A stretch of DNA of 50,288 nucleotides from JBHJGP01 sp050331695 (GTDB taxonomy: Bacteria > Pseudomonadota > Alphaproteobacteria > Geminicoccales > Geminicoccaceae), in NCBI GenBank assembly GCA_050331695.1, contig JBHJGP010000032.1, positions 1-50,288 of the forward strand, given 5' to 3'. Under the pieces are notes generated by a model. The model did no database searches, had not been told where the DNA came from, and saw only the letters and a program-made list of their open reading frames with translations. This document shows, piece after piece, positions 9,166 through 18,814 of the stretch; position 1 is the first letter of the stretch, and the number at the start of each line of letters is the position of its first letter. The position numbers and the translations under genes were made by a program.

Positions 9166-10113
9166 ATGGCCCAGGCCTTCGCGGCATTGGTGTCGGCTTC
9201 GAGCTCGGCTCGGGGAGCGCTCTTTGCCTTTTTCGCTTTCGCCGGCTTCGCCACGGTCGATGCCGTGGTCAAGCAGTTGAGCGCCACCTTCTCGATCTAC
9301 CAGGTCGGTTTCCTGGTCTGCGCGGTTTCCTCGGTGCTGGTTCTGGGCCAGGCGGCCTGGGATGGCAGCCTGCGCCACCTGATGCCGCGCCGCCCGGGCC
9401 TGGTCGTGCTCCGGGCCGCGCTGGCGTCGGCGACCGGTGTTTGCGCCTGGAACGCCTTTAGCAGGCTGCCGCTGGCCGACGCCTACGGGCTCATTTTTAC
9501 CATGCCGCTTCTGGTGACAGCCTTGTCGGTGCCGCTCTTGGGTGAACGGGTCGGCTGGCGCCGGTGGACGGCCGTCCTGGTCGGTTTTGCTGGGGTTCTG
9601 GTCATGGTCGGGCCGGGCAGCGCGACGCTTCAGATCGGTCATCTCTTCGCGCTCGGTGCGGCCACGCTCGCGGCTTTGGCTTTGATCGTGCTCCGCTGGA
9701 TCGGGCCCGGTGAGCGCGCCGGGACCCAGTTGATGGCGGTGATGATCGGCTCGCTCGCGGTGACCGCGCCCGGCGCCATCAGCGAGTGGCAGCCACCGGA
9801 CCTTCATCTCTGGCGCTCGGTGGCGATTGCTGGTGTCCTGGTCGCGGCGGCGCAGCTGTCGATGATCCACGCCATGCGCAACGCGCCGGCGGTATTGGTG
9901 GCCCCCTTCCAGTACACACAGCTGATTTGGGCGTTGCTCTACGGCGCGCTTCTTTTCGGCGACATGCCGAACGCCCAGACGCTCTTGGGGGCGGCGATCG
10001 TCGCGACCAGCGGGCTTTACGTGGTCCGGCGCGAGCGAGTGCGGAAGGTGGGACCGATCGCGGTGCCCGCTCGCCAGGACCACGGCAACATTCCGCGCGT
10101 CGCCCAGAGGTGA
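9166..10113 (+). CDS. DMT-superfamily transporter with two EamA domains
   Basis: A 315-residue protein with ten predicted helices in two EamA repeats. The first repeat spans about residues 15-150 (SRLPLADAYGLIFTMPLLVTALSVPLLGERVG) and the second 160-290 (NAPAVLVAPFQYTQLIWALLYGALLFGD). This is the RarD/YdcZ-like metabolite exporter class; the substrate is unknown. AAGGGA about 10 bases before ATG 9166 supports the start. It runs toward the YbbP-like permease gene with a 10-base gap. Confidence 0.88.
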   Translation: MAQAFAALVSASSSARGALFAFFAFAGFATVDAVVKQLSATFSIYQVGFLVCAVSSVLVLGQAAWDGSLRHLMPRRPGLVVLRAALASATGVCAWNAFSRLPLADAYGLIFTMPLLVTALSVPLLGERVGWRRWTAVLVGFAGVLVMVGPGSATLQIGHLFALGAATLAALALIVLRWIGPGERAGTQLMAVMIGSLAVTAPGAISEWQPPDLHLWRSVAIAGVLVAAAQLSMIHAMRNAPAVLVAPFQYTQLIWALLYGALLFGDMPNAQTLLGAAIVATSGLYVVRRERVRKVGPIAVPARQDHGNIPRVAQR

Positions 10114-10123
10114 CCGGTTTTGC

Positions 10124-12643
10124 TCAAGCCTGAAGCAGGGATCTGAGCGAACTCGATCGGAAGACGACGCGCAGCACGGTGAGGGCCGCGATCAGGGTCG
10201 CGGCCACCACCAGCGTGCTGATGATCGCGAGCGACGGTATCGCCAATTGCCAGGTCAGGCCGAAGACGAAGCGGGTCACGGTCCAGGCGGCGATGGCGCC
10301 GATGATCGCGCCGATGAAGGCGGCACTTACACCGAGCGCCGCATACTCGATCATCACCATGCGTGCGATGGCGCCCCGAGTTGCGCCAAGCGCATTGAGC
10401 ACAGCCGCCGTATAGATGTGGCGGGACTGGGCGGCCGTGACCGCGGCCGCAAGCGCGGCGATGCCTGTGACCAGCGTTAGGCCGGCAACGCCCGTGAAAA
10501 CCTGGCCCAGCCGGTTCAAAGTGTCTGCGGCGGCGCTAACGACGGCGCCGACCTGGATCGGTGTCACGTTGGGAAGCTGATCGGCGAGGTCTGCCAGAAA
10601 CGACGCTTCGGTCTCCTTCGGATAGTCAACCGTGGCGATCACCGTGTGCGGCGCCTGGGAGATCAGGCCGGGGCTCATGATGAAGACGAAGCCCATCCGC
10701 CCACGGCTCCAGTCGATCTCCTCGCGAATATTGGCGATCTCGGCGTCGATCATCCGGCCGAGGACGTTGAAGCTGAGCTGATCGCCGATCGTGACGCCAT
10801 AGCCGGCGGCCACATCTTCCTCGATCGAGACCAGGGTTGGGCCGTCATAATCCTCATCCCACCATTGGCCGGCGACCAGGCGGGTGTCCGCCGGCATGGT
10901 GTTCGTGAAGCTGAGCCCCCGGTCACGGCGAACCGTCCAGGCGACATCGGGGCTGATCGGCGCCTGCTCGACCGGTACTCCTTTGATCCGGACGATGCGC
11001 GCGCGCAGCATGGGCGCGATCTGAAGCAGCGCGACCTCGGGCTTGGCGGCGACCAAATCCTCGAAGCGATCGCGGTCTTCGGGCTGGATATCGATCAGGA
11101 AAGCTTGGGGTGCCCGCTCCGGTAGCCGGTCGTCGAGCTCGCGCATGAGGTTGGCGTGGAGCTGGCCCACCAGCGTCAAGACCGCCACCGCGGCACCCAG
11201 TGCTATGACCACCGGCTTGGCGTCGCTCCGCGGCTTGCCGATCGCGGCCAACGCCAGTTTGGTGATGCTCCGGGCCCGCTTGGCCGTGGTGCGTGCGAGA
11301 CGAGACACGCTGTGCGCGGCGGTCGCCAGCAGGAGCGAGGAGGCCACCGCTGCGGCGGCGAAGGCGGCGCCGATCCAGGCTTCCGGAACCGCGAGCAGCA
11401 CCGTCGCGAAGGTCACCAATGCCAGGGCAGCGGCCCAGATCACTCGGTCGCGGGTCCAAACCAGCGCCAGCGCTTCGGACTGGTGGCGAAACAGCCGGGC
11501 CGGATGGGTGTCCGTCGCCGCCAACAGCATCGGCGCGGTGAAGCAGGCGGACGTCAGCAGACCGAGGAGCGCGCCGGTCGCCAGGAGCGCCGGCCGCCAG
11601 GTGAGCTCCAGTTCGATAGGCAGCTGGTTCTGAAACAAAAGCGCGAGGAGGCTCGGCAGGGCCTGGCCGATCGCTACGCCCACAAGCGCACCGACGAGGG
11701 TGAGCACCAAGAGCTGAAACCCGTAAGCGGCGACGATCAGCGAATTGTTCGCACCCAGGCTTTTTAGTGTGGCGATGGTCCCCAGCCGTTTGGTCAGATA
11801 GGTCCGGGTCGAAAGGGCGATGGCGATGCCGCCGACCAAGAGGGCGGTCAGGCCGGCGATGGTCAAAAAGGAGCCGAGCCGGTCGGCGAAGCGTTTGACC
11901 TGGGGTTCGACGGTTCTCGAGCTTCGGGCTCTGAAGGAAGCGTCTGGGAACGCGCTCCTCAAGGTTTGGGTGACCTGCTCGCGTTGGTTCGGGTCGGAAA
12001 GCGCGATGCGCTGGGCGAAGCGCACCATGCTGCCGGGTTGGACCACGCCCGTGGCATCCAGATCGTCCCAGTGCATCAGAACGCGAGGGCCGAGCGTCAT
12101 GCCACCGCCGAAACGATCCGGCTCGGCCTCGATGGTGCCGGCGACGGTCAAATCGGTGTCGCCGATTGTAATCGGGTCACCGAGCTCGAGGCCAAGGCGA
12201 AGTAACAGGGCTTCCTCGAGCAAGACGTGCCCCGGCGCGACGACCGGCGCGCTCGCCCGTTCTTGGCCCGTCGCAACCTCACCATAAAGCGGATAGGCGT
12301 CGTCGACCGCTTTGAGCGCCACGGTGACGCGCTGGCCATCTGGCCCATAGGCCGATGTGGCGACCCGGGCGACGGCCGATGACCGATCTCCCGGCTCGAG
12401 AAACGTTTCGATCGGGGCCGGATCGACCGCTTCATGGGGTTGTTCGAGCAGCACATCACCGCCCATCAGCTTGCCGGCGTCCCGACCGACCACGTCTTGA
12501 ACCGTCCGTCCCAGCACGTTGACGCCGGTGATCGTGCCGACACCGATCGCCAGGCAGATGGCGAAGATGAGGGTCGTGTTGCCGGCGCCCCGCAGCTCGC
12601 GCCGCGCGATCCGCCAGGCCTGTGCCCAGGCGATCCCGCTCAC
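10124..12643 (-). CDS. ABC transporter permease, YbbP/FtsX-like (MacB-type)
   Basis: 839 residues from GTG 12643, which overlaps the ATPase stop as GTGA; the open frame extends 21 codons further but inside the ATPase gene. It has an N-terminal membrane helix, a large periplasmic region, an FtsX block of helices near 260-480, a second extracytoplasmic region, and a final FtsX block (VTGIAALAAAVTAAQSRHIYT onward). This is the YbbP arrangement. With the YbbA-like ATPase and TesA-like esterase it forms a well-known trio thought to act on lipid or lysophospholipid-type substrates. The transport function is unproven in general. Confidence 0.88.
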   Translation of the reverse strand: MSGIAWAQAWRIARRELRGAGNTTLIFAICLAIGVGTITGVNVLGRTVQDVVGRDAGKLMGGDVLLEQPHEAVDPAPIETFLEPGDRSSAVARVATSAYGPDGQRVTVALKAVDDAYPLYGEVATGQERASAPVVAPGHVLLEEALLLRLGLELGDPITIGDTDLTVAGTIEAEPDRFGGGMTLGPRVLMHWDDLDATGVVQPGSMVRFAQRIALSDPNQREQVTQTLRSAFPDASFRARSSRTVEPQVKRFADRLGSFLTIAGLTALLVGGIAIALSTRTYLTKRLGTIATLKSLGANNSLIVAAYGFQLLVLTLVGALVGVAIGQALPSLLALLFQNQLPIELELTWRPALLATGALLGLLTSACFTAPMLLAATDTHPARLFRHQSEALALVWTRDRVIWAAALALVTFATVLLAVPEAWIGAAFAAAAVASSLLLATAAHSVSRLARTTAKRARSITKLALAAIGKPRSDAKPVVIALGAAVAVLTLVGQLHANLMRELDDRLPERAPQAFLIDIQPEDRDRFEDLVAAKPEVALLQIAPMLRARIVRIKGVPVEQAPISPDVAWTVRRDRGLSFTNTMPADTRLVAGQWWDEDYDGPTLVSIEEDVAAGYGVTIGDQLSFNVLGRMIDAEIANIREEIDWSRGRMGFVFIMSPGLISQAPHTVIATVDYPKETEASFLADLADQLPNVTPIQVGAVVSAAADTLNRLGQVFTGVAGLTLVTGIAALAAAVTAAQSRHIYTAAVLNALGATRGAIARMVMIEYAALGVSAAFIGAIIGAIAAWTVTRFVFGLTWQLAIPSLAIISTLVVAATLIAALTVLRVVFRSSSLRSLLQA

Positions 12644-13338
12644 GCCGCGGCCTTCGCGGGCGAACTGGCGAGGCGTCCGGCTCGCATGGTCACCTGTTCG
12701 GCACACCGTTCGGCGAGGCTCAGATCATGGGTCACCAGGAGCAAGGTCGTTCCCCGGGTTCGGCAAAGATCCAACATCAGCGAGGCAACGGCCTCCTTGT
12801 TATTGCCGTCGAGATTACCGGTCGGTTCGTCGGCGAGCAGAATTTCGGGATCGGCCGCCAACGCCCGAGCGAGCGCAACCCTCTGCTGCTCGCCGCCCGA
12901 AAGTTGGGACGGGTAATGACCCTCCCGGTCGCCAAGACCGACCTCGGCCAGATGCCTGCGCGCCCGATCATCACCGTCGCTCGCGCCTTTAAGCTCGCGC
13001 GGTAGCGCCACATTCTCGATGGCGGTCATGGTCGGGATCAGATGAAAGGATTGAAACAGGACGGCGATGGTGTCCCGGCGCAATTGAGCCAGACCGTCCG
13101 CATCGAGGGTGCCGAGGCGCCTGCCTGCGACCGTGATCTCGCCTCTGGTCGGCCGCTCAATGCCGGCAACCAGCGAAATCAAGCTGGTTTTGCCGGATCC
13201 GGACGGTCCGACAATGCCGACCGACGATCCCGGCGCCACGTCCAGATCGATGCCGGCCAGAACATTGACCGGACCGCTCGGTCCCTCAAATGTCAGATGA
13301 ACGTCGCGTAGCGAGATAATCGGAGTGTCACTGTCCAT
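12640..13338 (-). CDS. ABC transporter ATP-binding protein, YbbA/LolD type
   Basis: A 232-residue ATPase with Walker A GPSGSGKTS, Q-loop FQSFHL, signature LSGGEQQR, Walker B ILLADEP followed by TGNLD, and H-loop VTHD. The LLADEPTGNLD pattern is typical of LolD/MacB/YbbA mechanotransmission ATPases. It overlaps the permease by four bases. Its ATG (13338) shares bases with the ATG of the divergent esterase (13337), leaving no free promoter space between them. Confidence 0.92.
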   Translation of the reverse strand: MDSDTPIISLRDVHLTFEGPSGPVNVLAGIDLDVAPGSSVGIVGPSGSGKTSLISLVAGIERPTRGEITVAGRRLGTLDADGLAQLRRDTIAVLFQSFHLIPTMTAIENVALPRELKGASDGDDRARRHLAEVGLGDREGHYPSQLSGGEQQRVALARALAADPEILLADEPTGNLDGNNKEAVASLMLDLCRTRGTTLLLVTHDLSLAERCAEQVTMRAGRLASSPAKAAA

Positions 13339-14026
13339 GTCCGTCCAATTGTCAGACCGAAGGAAGAAGCTGGCGCATCAAATGGTGTGGGCGGTGCTGT
13401 TCCTCAAGTTGGTGGCAACTCCTTACCTGGCTCCACAAGCGGTGGAGACCGAGATAGACAGCTGCCGGATCGCGGTACTGGGCGATAGTCTTACCGCCGG
13501 CTACGGTCTGGAGCTTGACGAAAGTTTTCCGTCACAGCTTGAACGCGCGCTCGATGGTGACGGTTTCGACTGCACCGTGCTCAACGCCGGTGTTAGCGGC
13601 GACACGTCCTATGGCGGTCTTTCGAGGCTCGACTGGGTACTGGCGGACAAACCCAGCCACGTGATCATCGAACTCGGCGCCAATGACGGTCTGCGCGGCC
13701 GGCCGGTCGATCAATTGGAAGAGAACCTGGACAAGATTCTCACTCGGTTGGATGAGCAGGATATACCGGCATTGCTGACCGGCATGCTGGCGCCGCGCAA
13801 TTTCGGCAAAAGCTACACGGATGCCTTCGCCGCCGTGTATCCCAGGCTCGCAGAGCGCCACGGCGTACCGCTCTACCCGTTTTTTCTCGAAGGCGTCGCG
13901 GCGGTGCCCGAACTCAACCTGCCAGACGGCATTCACCCCACCGCCGAGGGCATATCGAAGATCGTGAACGGCATCATGCCGCTGGTGACCTGTTGGCTGA
14001 ACGAGAATTGCTCGGCCACCGGTTAG
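13337..14026 (+). CDS. tesA: Arylesterase / multifunctional acyl-CoA thioesterase, TesA type (SGNH hydrolase)
   Basis: 229 residues from ATG 13337. The N-terminus has RRKK followed by a hydrophobic stretch, consistent with periplasmic export. SGNH blocks are GDSLTAGYGL (nucleophile Ser), NAGVSGDTS, LGANDGLRG, and DGIHPTAEG (catalytic Asp and His). It is divergent from the ybbA/ybbP-like ABC genes, the same gene association as in E. coli. GTG 13325 and ATG 13382 are alternative starts. The stop overlaps that of the convergent S9 peptidase. Confidence 0.9.
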   Translation: MSVQLSDRRKKLAHQMVWAVLFLKLVATPYLAPQAVETEIDSCRIAVLGDSLTAGYGLELDESFPSQLERALDGDGFDCTVLNAGVSGDTSYGGLSRLDWVLADKPSHVIIELGANDGLRGRPVDQLEENLDKILTRLDEQDIPALLTGMLAPRNFGKSYTDAFAAVYPRLAERHGVPLYPFFLEGVAAVPELNLPDGIHPTAEGISKIVNGIMPLVTCWLNENCSATG

Positions 14027-15924
14027 AATGGCAGATCAGGCAGACGCTCCGCCCGCTCGATCCCGAACACCCGGCAGTAGAAGGCAAGCTCGGCCATCAG
14101 AACGGTCTGGATCGTTTCCGCCTGGCGAAAGCCGTGCTGTTCGCCCGGAAAGGCAAAATAGGCCACCGGCAATCCCTTGGCCCGAAGCACCTCGACCATG
14201 CGCTCGGCCTGATTGGGCGGCACGATCTTGTCCTCCAGACCTTGAAAGAAAATGACCGGGCAGGACAGCCGGTCCGCGGCGTTAATCGGCGAACGGGCCT
14301 CGTAGAGCGCCTTCGCTTGCGGATAGGGCCCTACGAGCGTGTCCAGATAGCGGCTTTCGAACTTGTGGGTATCGGCAGCGAGCGCCGTCAGATCGGCGAC
14401 ACCGAAATGGTTGGCGCCGGCCTTGAAGAGATCGTGAAAGACCAGGGCTGACAGGGTGGTGAAACCGCCGGCGCTGCCACCGGTGATCGCCATCCGCTCC
14501 GGGTCTGCCAGCTCCCGTTCGGCCAGGTGACGAGCCGCCGCCAGGCAATCGGCAACATCGACCTCGCCCCAACGGCCGTTCAGCCGTTCGCGATAGGCCC
14601 GTCCGAAGCCTGTGCTGCCGCCATAATTGACGTCAACCATGGCGAAGCCTCGGCTGGTCCAGAACTGGGTCTTGAGATTGAGATCGGTGCGCGCGGCGCC
14701 GGTCGGTCCGCCATGGCTCTTGACGATCAAGGGCGGTTTTTCGCCCGGAGGCCCCCGGTAGCTGCCGTTGGACGGCGGATAGAAGAAGGCGTGGGTGCGC
14801 CGGCCTTCGCTGTCGAACCAGATCGGTTGCGGCTTGGACAGATGGTCTTCCAGCAACAACGCGCCATCAACGGAGCTCAACGGCTGAACCTCACCAGTTT
14901 CGCCATCGATGCGGACGATGCGGGCGGCCCTTTCCGGACTGGCAACCCGGCAAACGATCGAGCCATTGTCGGCTTGGAGGTGGGATATCTCCGTCTCGTT
15001 TTCTGCCAGCCGGGTGACGGTGCCGCCGGCGGAAACCGTCTCCAAACGCCACAGTCCGTCCTCGGCGACCGTGTAGGCGAGACGTTCGCTCGTAAGCCAG
15101 GCGAAACTGGCTTGACCTAACTGCCAGGGCGGCGGCGCGCAATCGTGATCGATGGCGATCACTGGTTCCGCCTCGGGCCAACGGGTAAGGTTCCAGTAGC
15201 CGCTGCGGTCGGTCATGGCGTAGAGCCGCCCGTCGGGACCGAAGACGGGCTGAAGAACCGCTTCCCGGCTGTCCGGATTGAGACAGAGCGTGTCCCTGAG
15301 ACGGCCGTCCTCGTCGATCTGGGCGGTCCAAAGACGGCTCGCGTCCCAAGGCATGTCCGGGTGGTTCCAGCTGACCCAGGCGAGCCGGCGCCCGTCGGGC
15401 GAAAGCCGGGGGCTGGCGACGAAATCGGCCTTGTCGAAAAGCGGTTGGCCTTGGTCTTCGTCACCAAGCAGCGACAGGCGGACGATGGTGTTGCGGGGCT
15501 CGCCGCCTTTGGTGTGGTCTTCCCTGATGGCGATCAGCCAACGCCGGTGGCTCGGTATCGCCATATCGGCGAAGCGAAGTCGGCCATCGCTTTCCGGCGT
15601 CAATGGCGCAGGCTGGGCACCCAGGCGGTAGAGCCGCTGATCGGCGAAATTCGCGGCCACGATCAGCCCACGGGTCACGGCATAGGCGCCGCCGCCATAC
15701 TCATGGACCCGGGTTCGGGTGTTGAAGCCGTTGGGCCCGACCTCGACGCTCAGATGTTCTCTATGCCGGATTAAAACCTGCCGGCCGCCTTCACCGGGCC
15801 TGGTCTCAATCCAGAAGATATCGCCGTCACTGACCCGCGGCTCGCCAACGGCCTTCTGCCCGGCGGTGACGGCCGCGGCATCGAACGGTGAAGGCCAGCT
15901 TCCATAGGGTTTGACGAGGCTCAT
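14023..15924 (-). CDS. S9 family prolyl oligopeptidase-like serine peptidase (acylaminoacyl-peptidase type)
   Basis: A 633-residue protein. The N-terminal two thirds form a WD/TolB-like beta-propeller (repeated SPDGRRLAWVSW and FGPDGRLYAMTD segments). The C-terminal alpha/beta hydrolase carries the nucleophile in GGSAGG (about 480), Asp in GLEDKIVPP and His in GEQHGF. No signal peptide is visible, so it is probably cytosolic. It likely cleaves short or N-blocked peptides. It is divergent from the radical SAM gene. Confidence 0.9.
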   Translation of the reverse strand: MSLVKPYGSWPSPFDAAAVTAGQKAVGEPRVSDGDIFWIETRPGEGGRQVLIRHREHLSVEVGPNGFNTRTRVHEYGGGAYAVTRGLIVAANFADQRLYRLGAQPAPLTPESDGRLRFADMAIPSHRRWLIAIREDHTKGGEPRNTIVRLSLLGDEDQGQPLFDKADFVASPRLSPDGRRLAWVSWNHPDMPWDASRLWTAQIDEDGRLRDTLCLNPDSREAVLQPVFGPDGRLYAMTDRSGYWNLTRWPEAEPVIAIDHDCAPPPWQLGQASFAWLTSERLAYTVAEDGLWRLETVSAGGTVTRLAENETEISHLQADNGSIVCRVASPERAARIVRIDGETGEVQPLSSVDGALLLEDHLSKPQPIWFDSEGRRTHAFFYPPSNGSYRGPPGEKPPLIVKSHGGPTGAARTDLNLKTQFWTSRGFAMVDVNYGGSTGFGRAYRERLNGRWGEVDVADCLAAARHLAERELADPERMAITGGSAGGFTTLSALVFHDLFKAGANHFGVADLTALAADTHKFESRYLDTLVGPYPQAKALYEARSPINAADRLSCPVIFFQGLEDKIVPPNQAERMVEVLRAKGLPVAYFAFPGEQHGFRQAETIQTVLMAELAFYCRVFGIERAERLPDLPF

Positions 15925-16062
15925 TTTTTGTCTTTCGCGCGGCTCTGCCGATCTCCTGCGGCGATAGACAGGGAGCCGGGAGTGCGGTCAAGCGCCTTGC
16001 TGGCATTCCTCAAATGTTCTACTTTTGTTCTGGCTAAGAGGCGGACGAAAAGGAGAGAAAGA

Positions 16063-17133
16063 GTGGTGAGGCAGACGGTCTGGAAAGCGCGGGGCGCCAC
16101 CTTGAATCCACCCTCCCGGTTCGATGGCCAAACCCACGAACCGGACGATGACGGCTGGCCCCGGCCCGAGGAGGATGAGCCGCCGGTCCTACGCACGGCC
16201 GTTCACGACGATCCGTCACGCAGCATCCTGAGCACCAACGACAGCCCGGACATCGGCTTTGACCTCTCGATCAATCCCTATCGCGGCTGCGAACATGGCT
16301 GCATCTATTGCTATGCCCGACCGACCCATGCCTTTTTGGGTCATTCGCCGGGCCTCGACTTTGAAACCCAGCTTTACGCCAAGCGCGGCGGGGCCGAATT
16401 GTTGCGCGAGGCTTTGTGTCGGCCCGACCATCTGCCGCGGGCGCTGGCTCTGGGCACGGTTACCGATCCCTACCAGCCGATCGAGCGTCGTCTCGGTATT
16501 ACTCGCTCGATCCTCGAGGTCTTGCTGGAGGCCCGGCATCCGGTGGGCATCGTGACCAAGTCGGCGGCAGTGGTCCGCGATCTCGATCTTTTGTCGAAGA
16601 TGGCCGAAATGGAGCTGGTCTCGGTCGAGATTTCGATCACCACGCTCCGCCGCGATCTGGCGCGCAAACTGGAGCCCCGGGCGGCCGTTCCCGCCAAGCG
16701 CTTGGCGGCGATCGCGTCTCTGGCCCGGGCGGGTGTTCCGGTCGGTGTCAACGTGGCGCCAATCATTCCGGGTCTGACCGATCCCGAGATCGAGAGCATA
16801 TTGGCGGCTGCCGCCGAAGCGGGCGCCGATCATGCCAATCACATCCTGCTGCGCCTGCCGTTCGAGGTGAAGGATCTGTTCGCCGACTGGCTGTCGGTGC
16901 ATTACCCCGACCGGGCCTCGCACGTCTTGAGTTTGGTTCGCCAGACCCGGGGCGGACGTTTGAACGACAGCCGGTTTCACGAACGCTTCAAGGGCTTGGG
17001 CGTTTATGCCGACATGATCCGCGAGCGCTGCGGCAAAGCGATGAAGCGGCTGGGCCTGAACGGCGAGGGGCGCGCCCGGATCCGTATTGATCATTTCCGT
17101 CCGCCCAGCCGCCAATGGGACCTGTTCGGTTGA
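16063..17133 (+). CDS. PA0069/Rv2578c-family radical SAM protein
   Basis: 356 residues from GTG 16063, chosen because AAGGAG precedes it by seven bases and the family's KGRGAxxNPxxRF-like start appears just after (here KARGATLNPPSRF). The frame is open back to 15928 without support. The CEHGCIYCY cluster (about residue 76) is the radical SAM Cx3Cx2C motif. The family is related to spore photoproduct lyase-like proteins, and its biochemical role is not established. It is divergent from the S9 peptidase. Confidence 0.88.
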   Translation: MVRQTVWKARGATLNPPSRFDGQTHEPDDDGWPRPEEDEPPVLRTAVHDDPSRSILSTNDSPDIGFDLSINPYRGCEHGCIYCYARPTHAFLGHSPGLDFETQLYAKRGGAELLREALCRPDHLPRALALGTVTDPYQPIERRLGITRSILEVLLEARHPVGIVTKSAAVVRDLDLLSKMAEMELVSVEISITTLRRDLARKLEPRAAVPAKRLAAIASLARAGVPVGVNVAPIIPGLTDPEIESILAAAAEAGADHANHILLRLPFEVKDLFADWLSVHYPDRASHVLSLVRQTRGGRLNDSRFHERFKGLGVYADMIRERCGKAMKRLGLNGEGRARIRIDHFRPPSRQWDLFG

Positions 17134-17250
17134 GATGGGGCATATCCTTTGGTGGAATCTCCAGAAAAACGATCGGGCGTTTGTAGAACGTTTACCTCCA
17201 TGGGTTGGAATGGGTTCGACGCAAGCTCACTGCCTAAGGACCCGAGACCT

Positions 17251-17586
17251 GTGGAACCCTACCAGTCAGACCGCGATTCCGAGCACCGGAACGATCCGTT
17301 CACGGCCGCACTGTTTCGGTTCGCGTTTTTCTTCGGCCTAGCGCTTGCCGGCGCAATGCTGGTCCCGCCCGTCCTGTTCCCGGCGACCCTCAGCGGTCTC
17401 TTGCTTCTGGGCTCCGCGATTTGCACGCTGGCGGCGGCGTTGGCGGTCGAACCGGTGACCAACGAGCGCCTGACCCGCTGGGACGTTTCGGCCGGTCTTC
17501 TTGCCTGCAGCCTGTTTGCCCGGTGCTTCGTCGATTTTGAGATGCTGCGCTACGCCGCCGCCTATGGCACCACTCAATTCGGCTAA
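17251..17586 (+). CDS. Hypothetical small membrane protein
   Basis: About 111 residues from GTG 17251, preceded by AAGGA at a 10-base distance. The frame is open to 17149 and includes an ATG at 17200 (128 residues). A hydrophilic N-terminus is followed by two predicted helices (FRFAFFFGLALAGAMLVPPV and LLLLGSAICTLAAALAV) and a weaker third segment. I do not recognise a family. Codon usage in the 3' half matches neighbours. No partner is evident. Confidence 0.5.
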   Translation: MEPYQSDRDSEHRNDPFTAALFRFAFFFGLALAGAMLVPPVLFPATLSGLLLLGSAICTLAAALAVEPVTNERLTRWDVSAGLLACSLFARCFVDFEMLRYAAAYGTTQFG

Positions 17587-17851
17587 GGCGCCGAAATAAT
17601 GCGTCCTTTCCGGGCGACGGCTCGCCGAGAGGCCTGTTTGGTCTTGACGGCGAGGTAAGTCCTGGAGTTTCAGGGTCGCCAACACACCCACGGAACGACC
17701 CGTCCGCTGAGGATGGCGGCGGTCGCTTTGGCAACGATCGCTCTCATGGTTGGTTTCCCCTTGTCGCCCGCCTGTCCCGGCGCGACAGTTGCGTTGTGTC
17801 GACCCGGCACTAAAGCGCTCGCGAGCAGCCCGGTTTTTGGGGAGAAAAGCC

Positions 17852-18799
17852 ATGCACCGTTTCAACAAAATCCTTTTCGTCAGCACCGAGCGAACCGGCG
17901 ACGCGGGCGCGTTAAAGCGGGTCGGCGATCTGGCCAAGCGAAATGGCGCAGCTGTTCACGTCCTCCAGGTTCGCGACGACGAGCCGTCCGTTCTCGCTGA
18001 ACTGCTCGGTCAACGAGCCGATGAGGGATCACTCGAGAACCTCCAGGCCCGGCGCGAGAAGGAACTGGATGCGCTCGTTCAGCCCCTGAAGGACCGGGGC
18101 TTGGAGGTCAGCCGCTCGTCCGTGGAGGACGACCCGTTCGAACGGGTGATCCAGATGGTGCGCGAGCAAAACATCGATCTGGTCGCGAAAGAACCGGAGG
18201 GCGAGGGCGGTTCCAGCTACCTGTTCGGTTCCCTGGACCGGGCGTTGATGCGCGCCTGCCCCTGCGCCACCTGGTTCGACAAGCCCCATGAAGACCACAA
18301 TTACAAACGGGTGATGGCGGCGGTGGACATCGGCGATTACAGCGATGCCGATCTGAACCGAGCCATCCTAAACATCGCCCTGGGGCAGGCCGACTGCGAA
18401 GGGGCAGAGTTGCATGTCGTCAACGCCTGGCGGCTGCGCGGCGAATCGACGCTGCGGAGTAGCGCTTTCGCCCATGTCGACGAGGACGAACTCAACCGGT
18501 TCCTGGACAAGGAGCGGTCGACACGGATCGAGCGGCTGGACAAGCTGGTGGAGCCCTGCCGGGATCAGGGCGTGGAGATCACCGAACATGTCATCCACGG
18601 CATGCCCGCCAGAGCCATCGTCGCGCTCGCCAACGATATCGAGGCGGAGCTGGTAGTTTTGGGTATGCGCGCGCGCAAAGGCGTTCTCAGCATGATGCGC
18701 GGCAACACGGCCGAGACGGTGATGGGCGCCATCGACAGCTCGCTTCTGGTGGTCAAGGCCGCCAATTTCGACGTACCCGCCGAACTCAAGGGCCATTGA
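17852..18799 (+). CDS. Tandem-domain universal stress protein (UspE-like)
   Basis: 315 residues from ATG 17852, with GGGGAG seven bases upstream; the frame is open further upstream without support. Two Usp domains are visible: one at about 1-145, starting FNKILFVSTERT, and one at about 150-308, starting YKRVMAAVDIG and ending with LVVLGMRARKGVLSMMRGNT. The ATP-binding G-x2-G-x9-G-S signature is imperfect in the second domain (Ala and Asn replace Gly and Ser). A cytosolic stress role is inferred from family. The 265 bases before it carry no convincing gene. Confidence 0.88.
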   Translation: MHRFNKILFVSTERTGDAGALKRVGDLAKRNGAAVHVLQVRDDEPSVLAELLGQRADEGSLENLQARREKELDALVQPLKDRGLEVSRSSVEDDPFERVIQMVREQNIDLVAKEPEGEGGSSYLFGSLDRALMRACPCATWFDKPHEDHNYKRVMAAVDIGDYSDADLNRAILNIALGQADCEGAELHVVNAWRLRGESTLRSSAFAHVDEDELNRFLDKERSTRIERLDKLVEPCRDQGVEITEHVIHGMPARAIVALANDIEAELVVLGMRARKGVLSMMRGNTAETVMGAIDSSLLVVKAANFDVPAELKGH

Positions 18800-18814
18800 G
18801 CCGAGGACTGGTTG

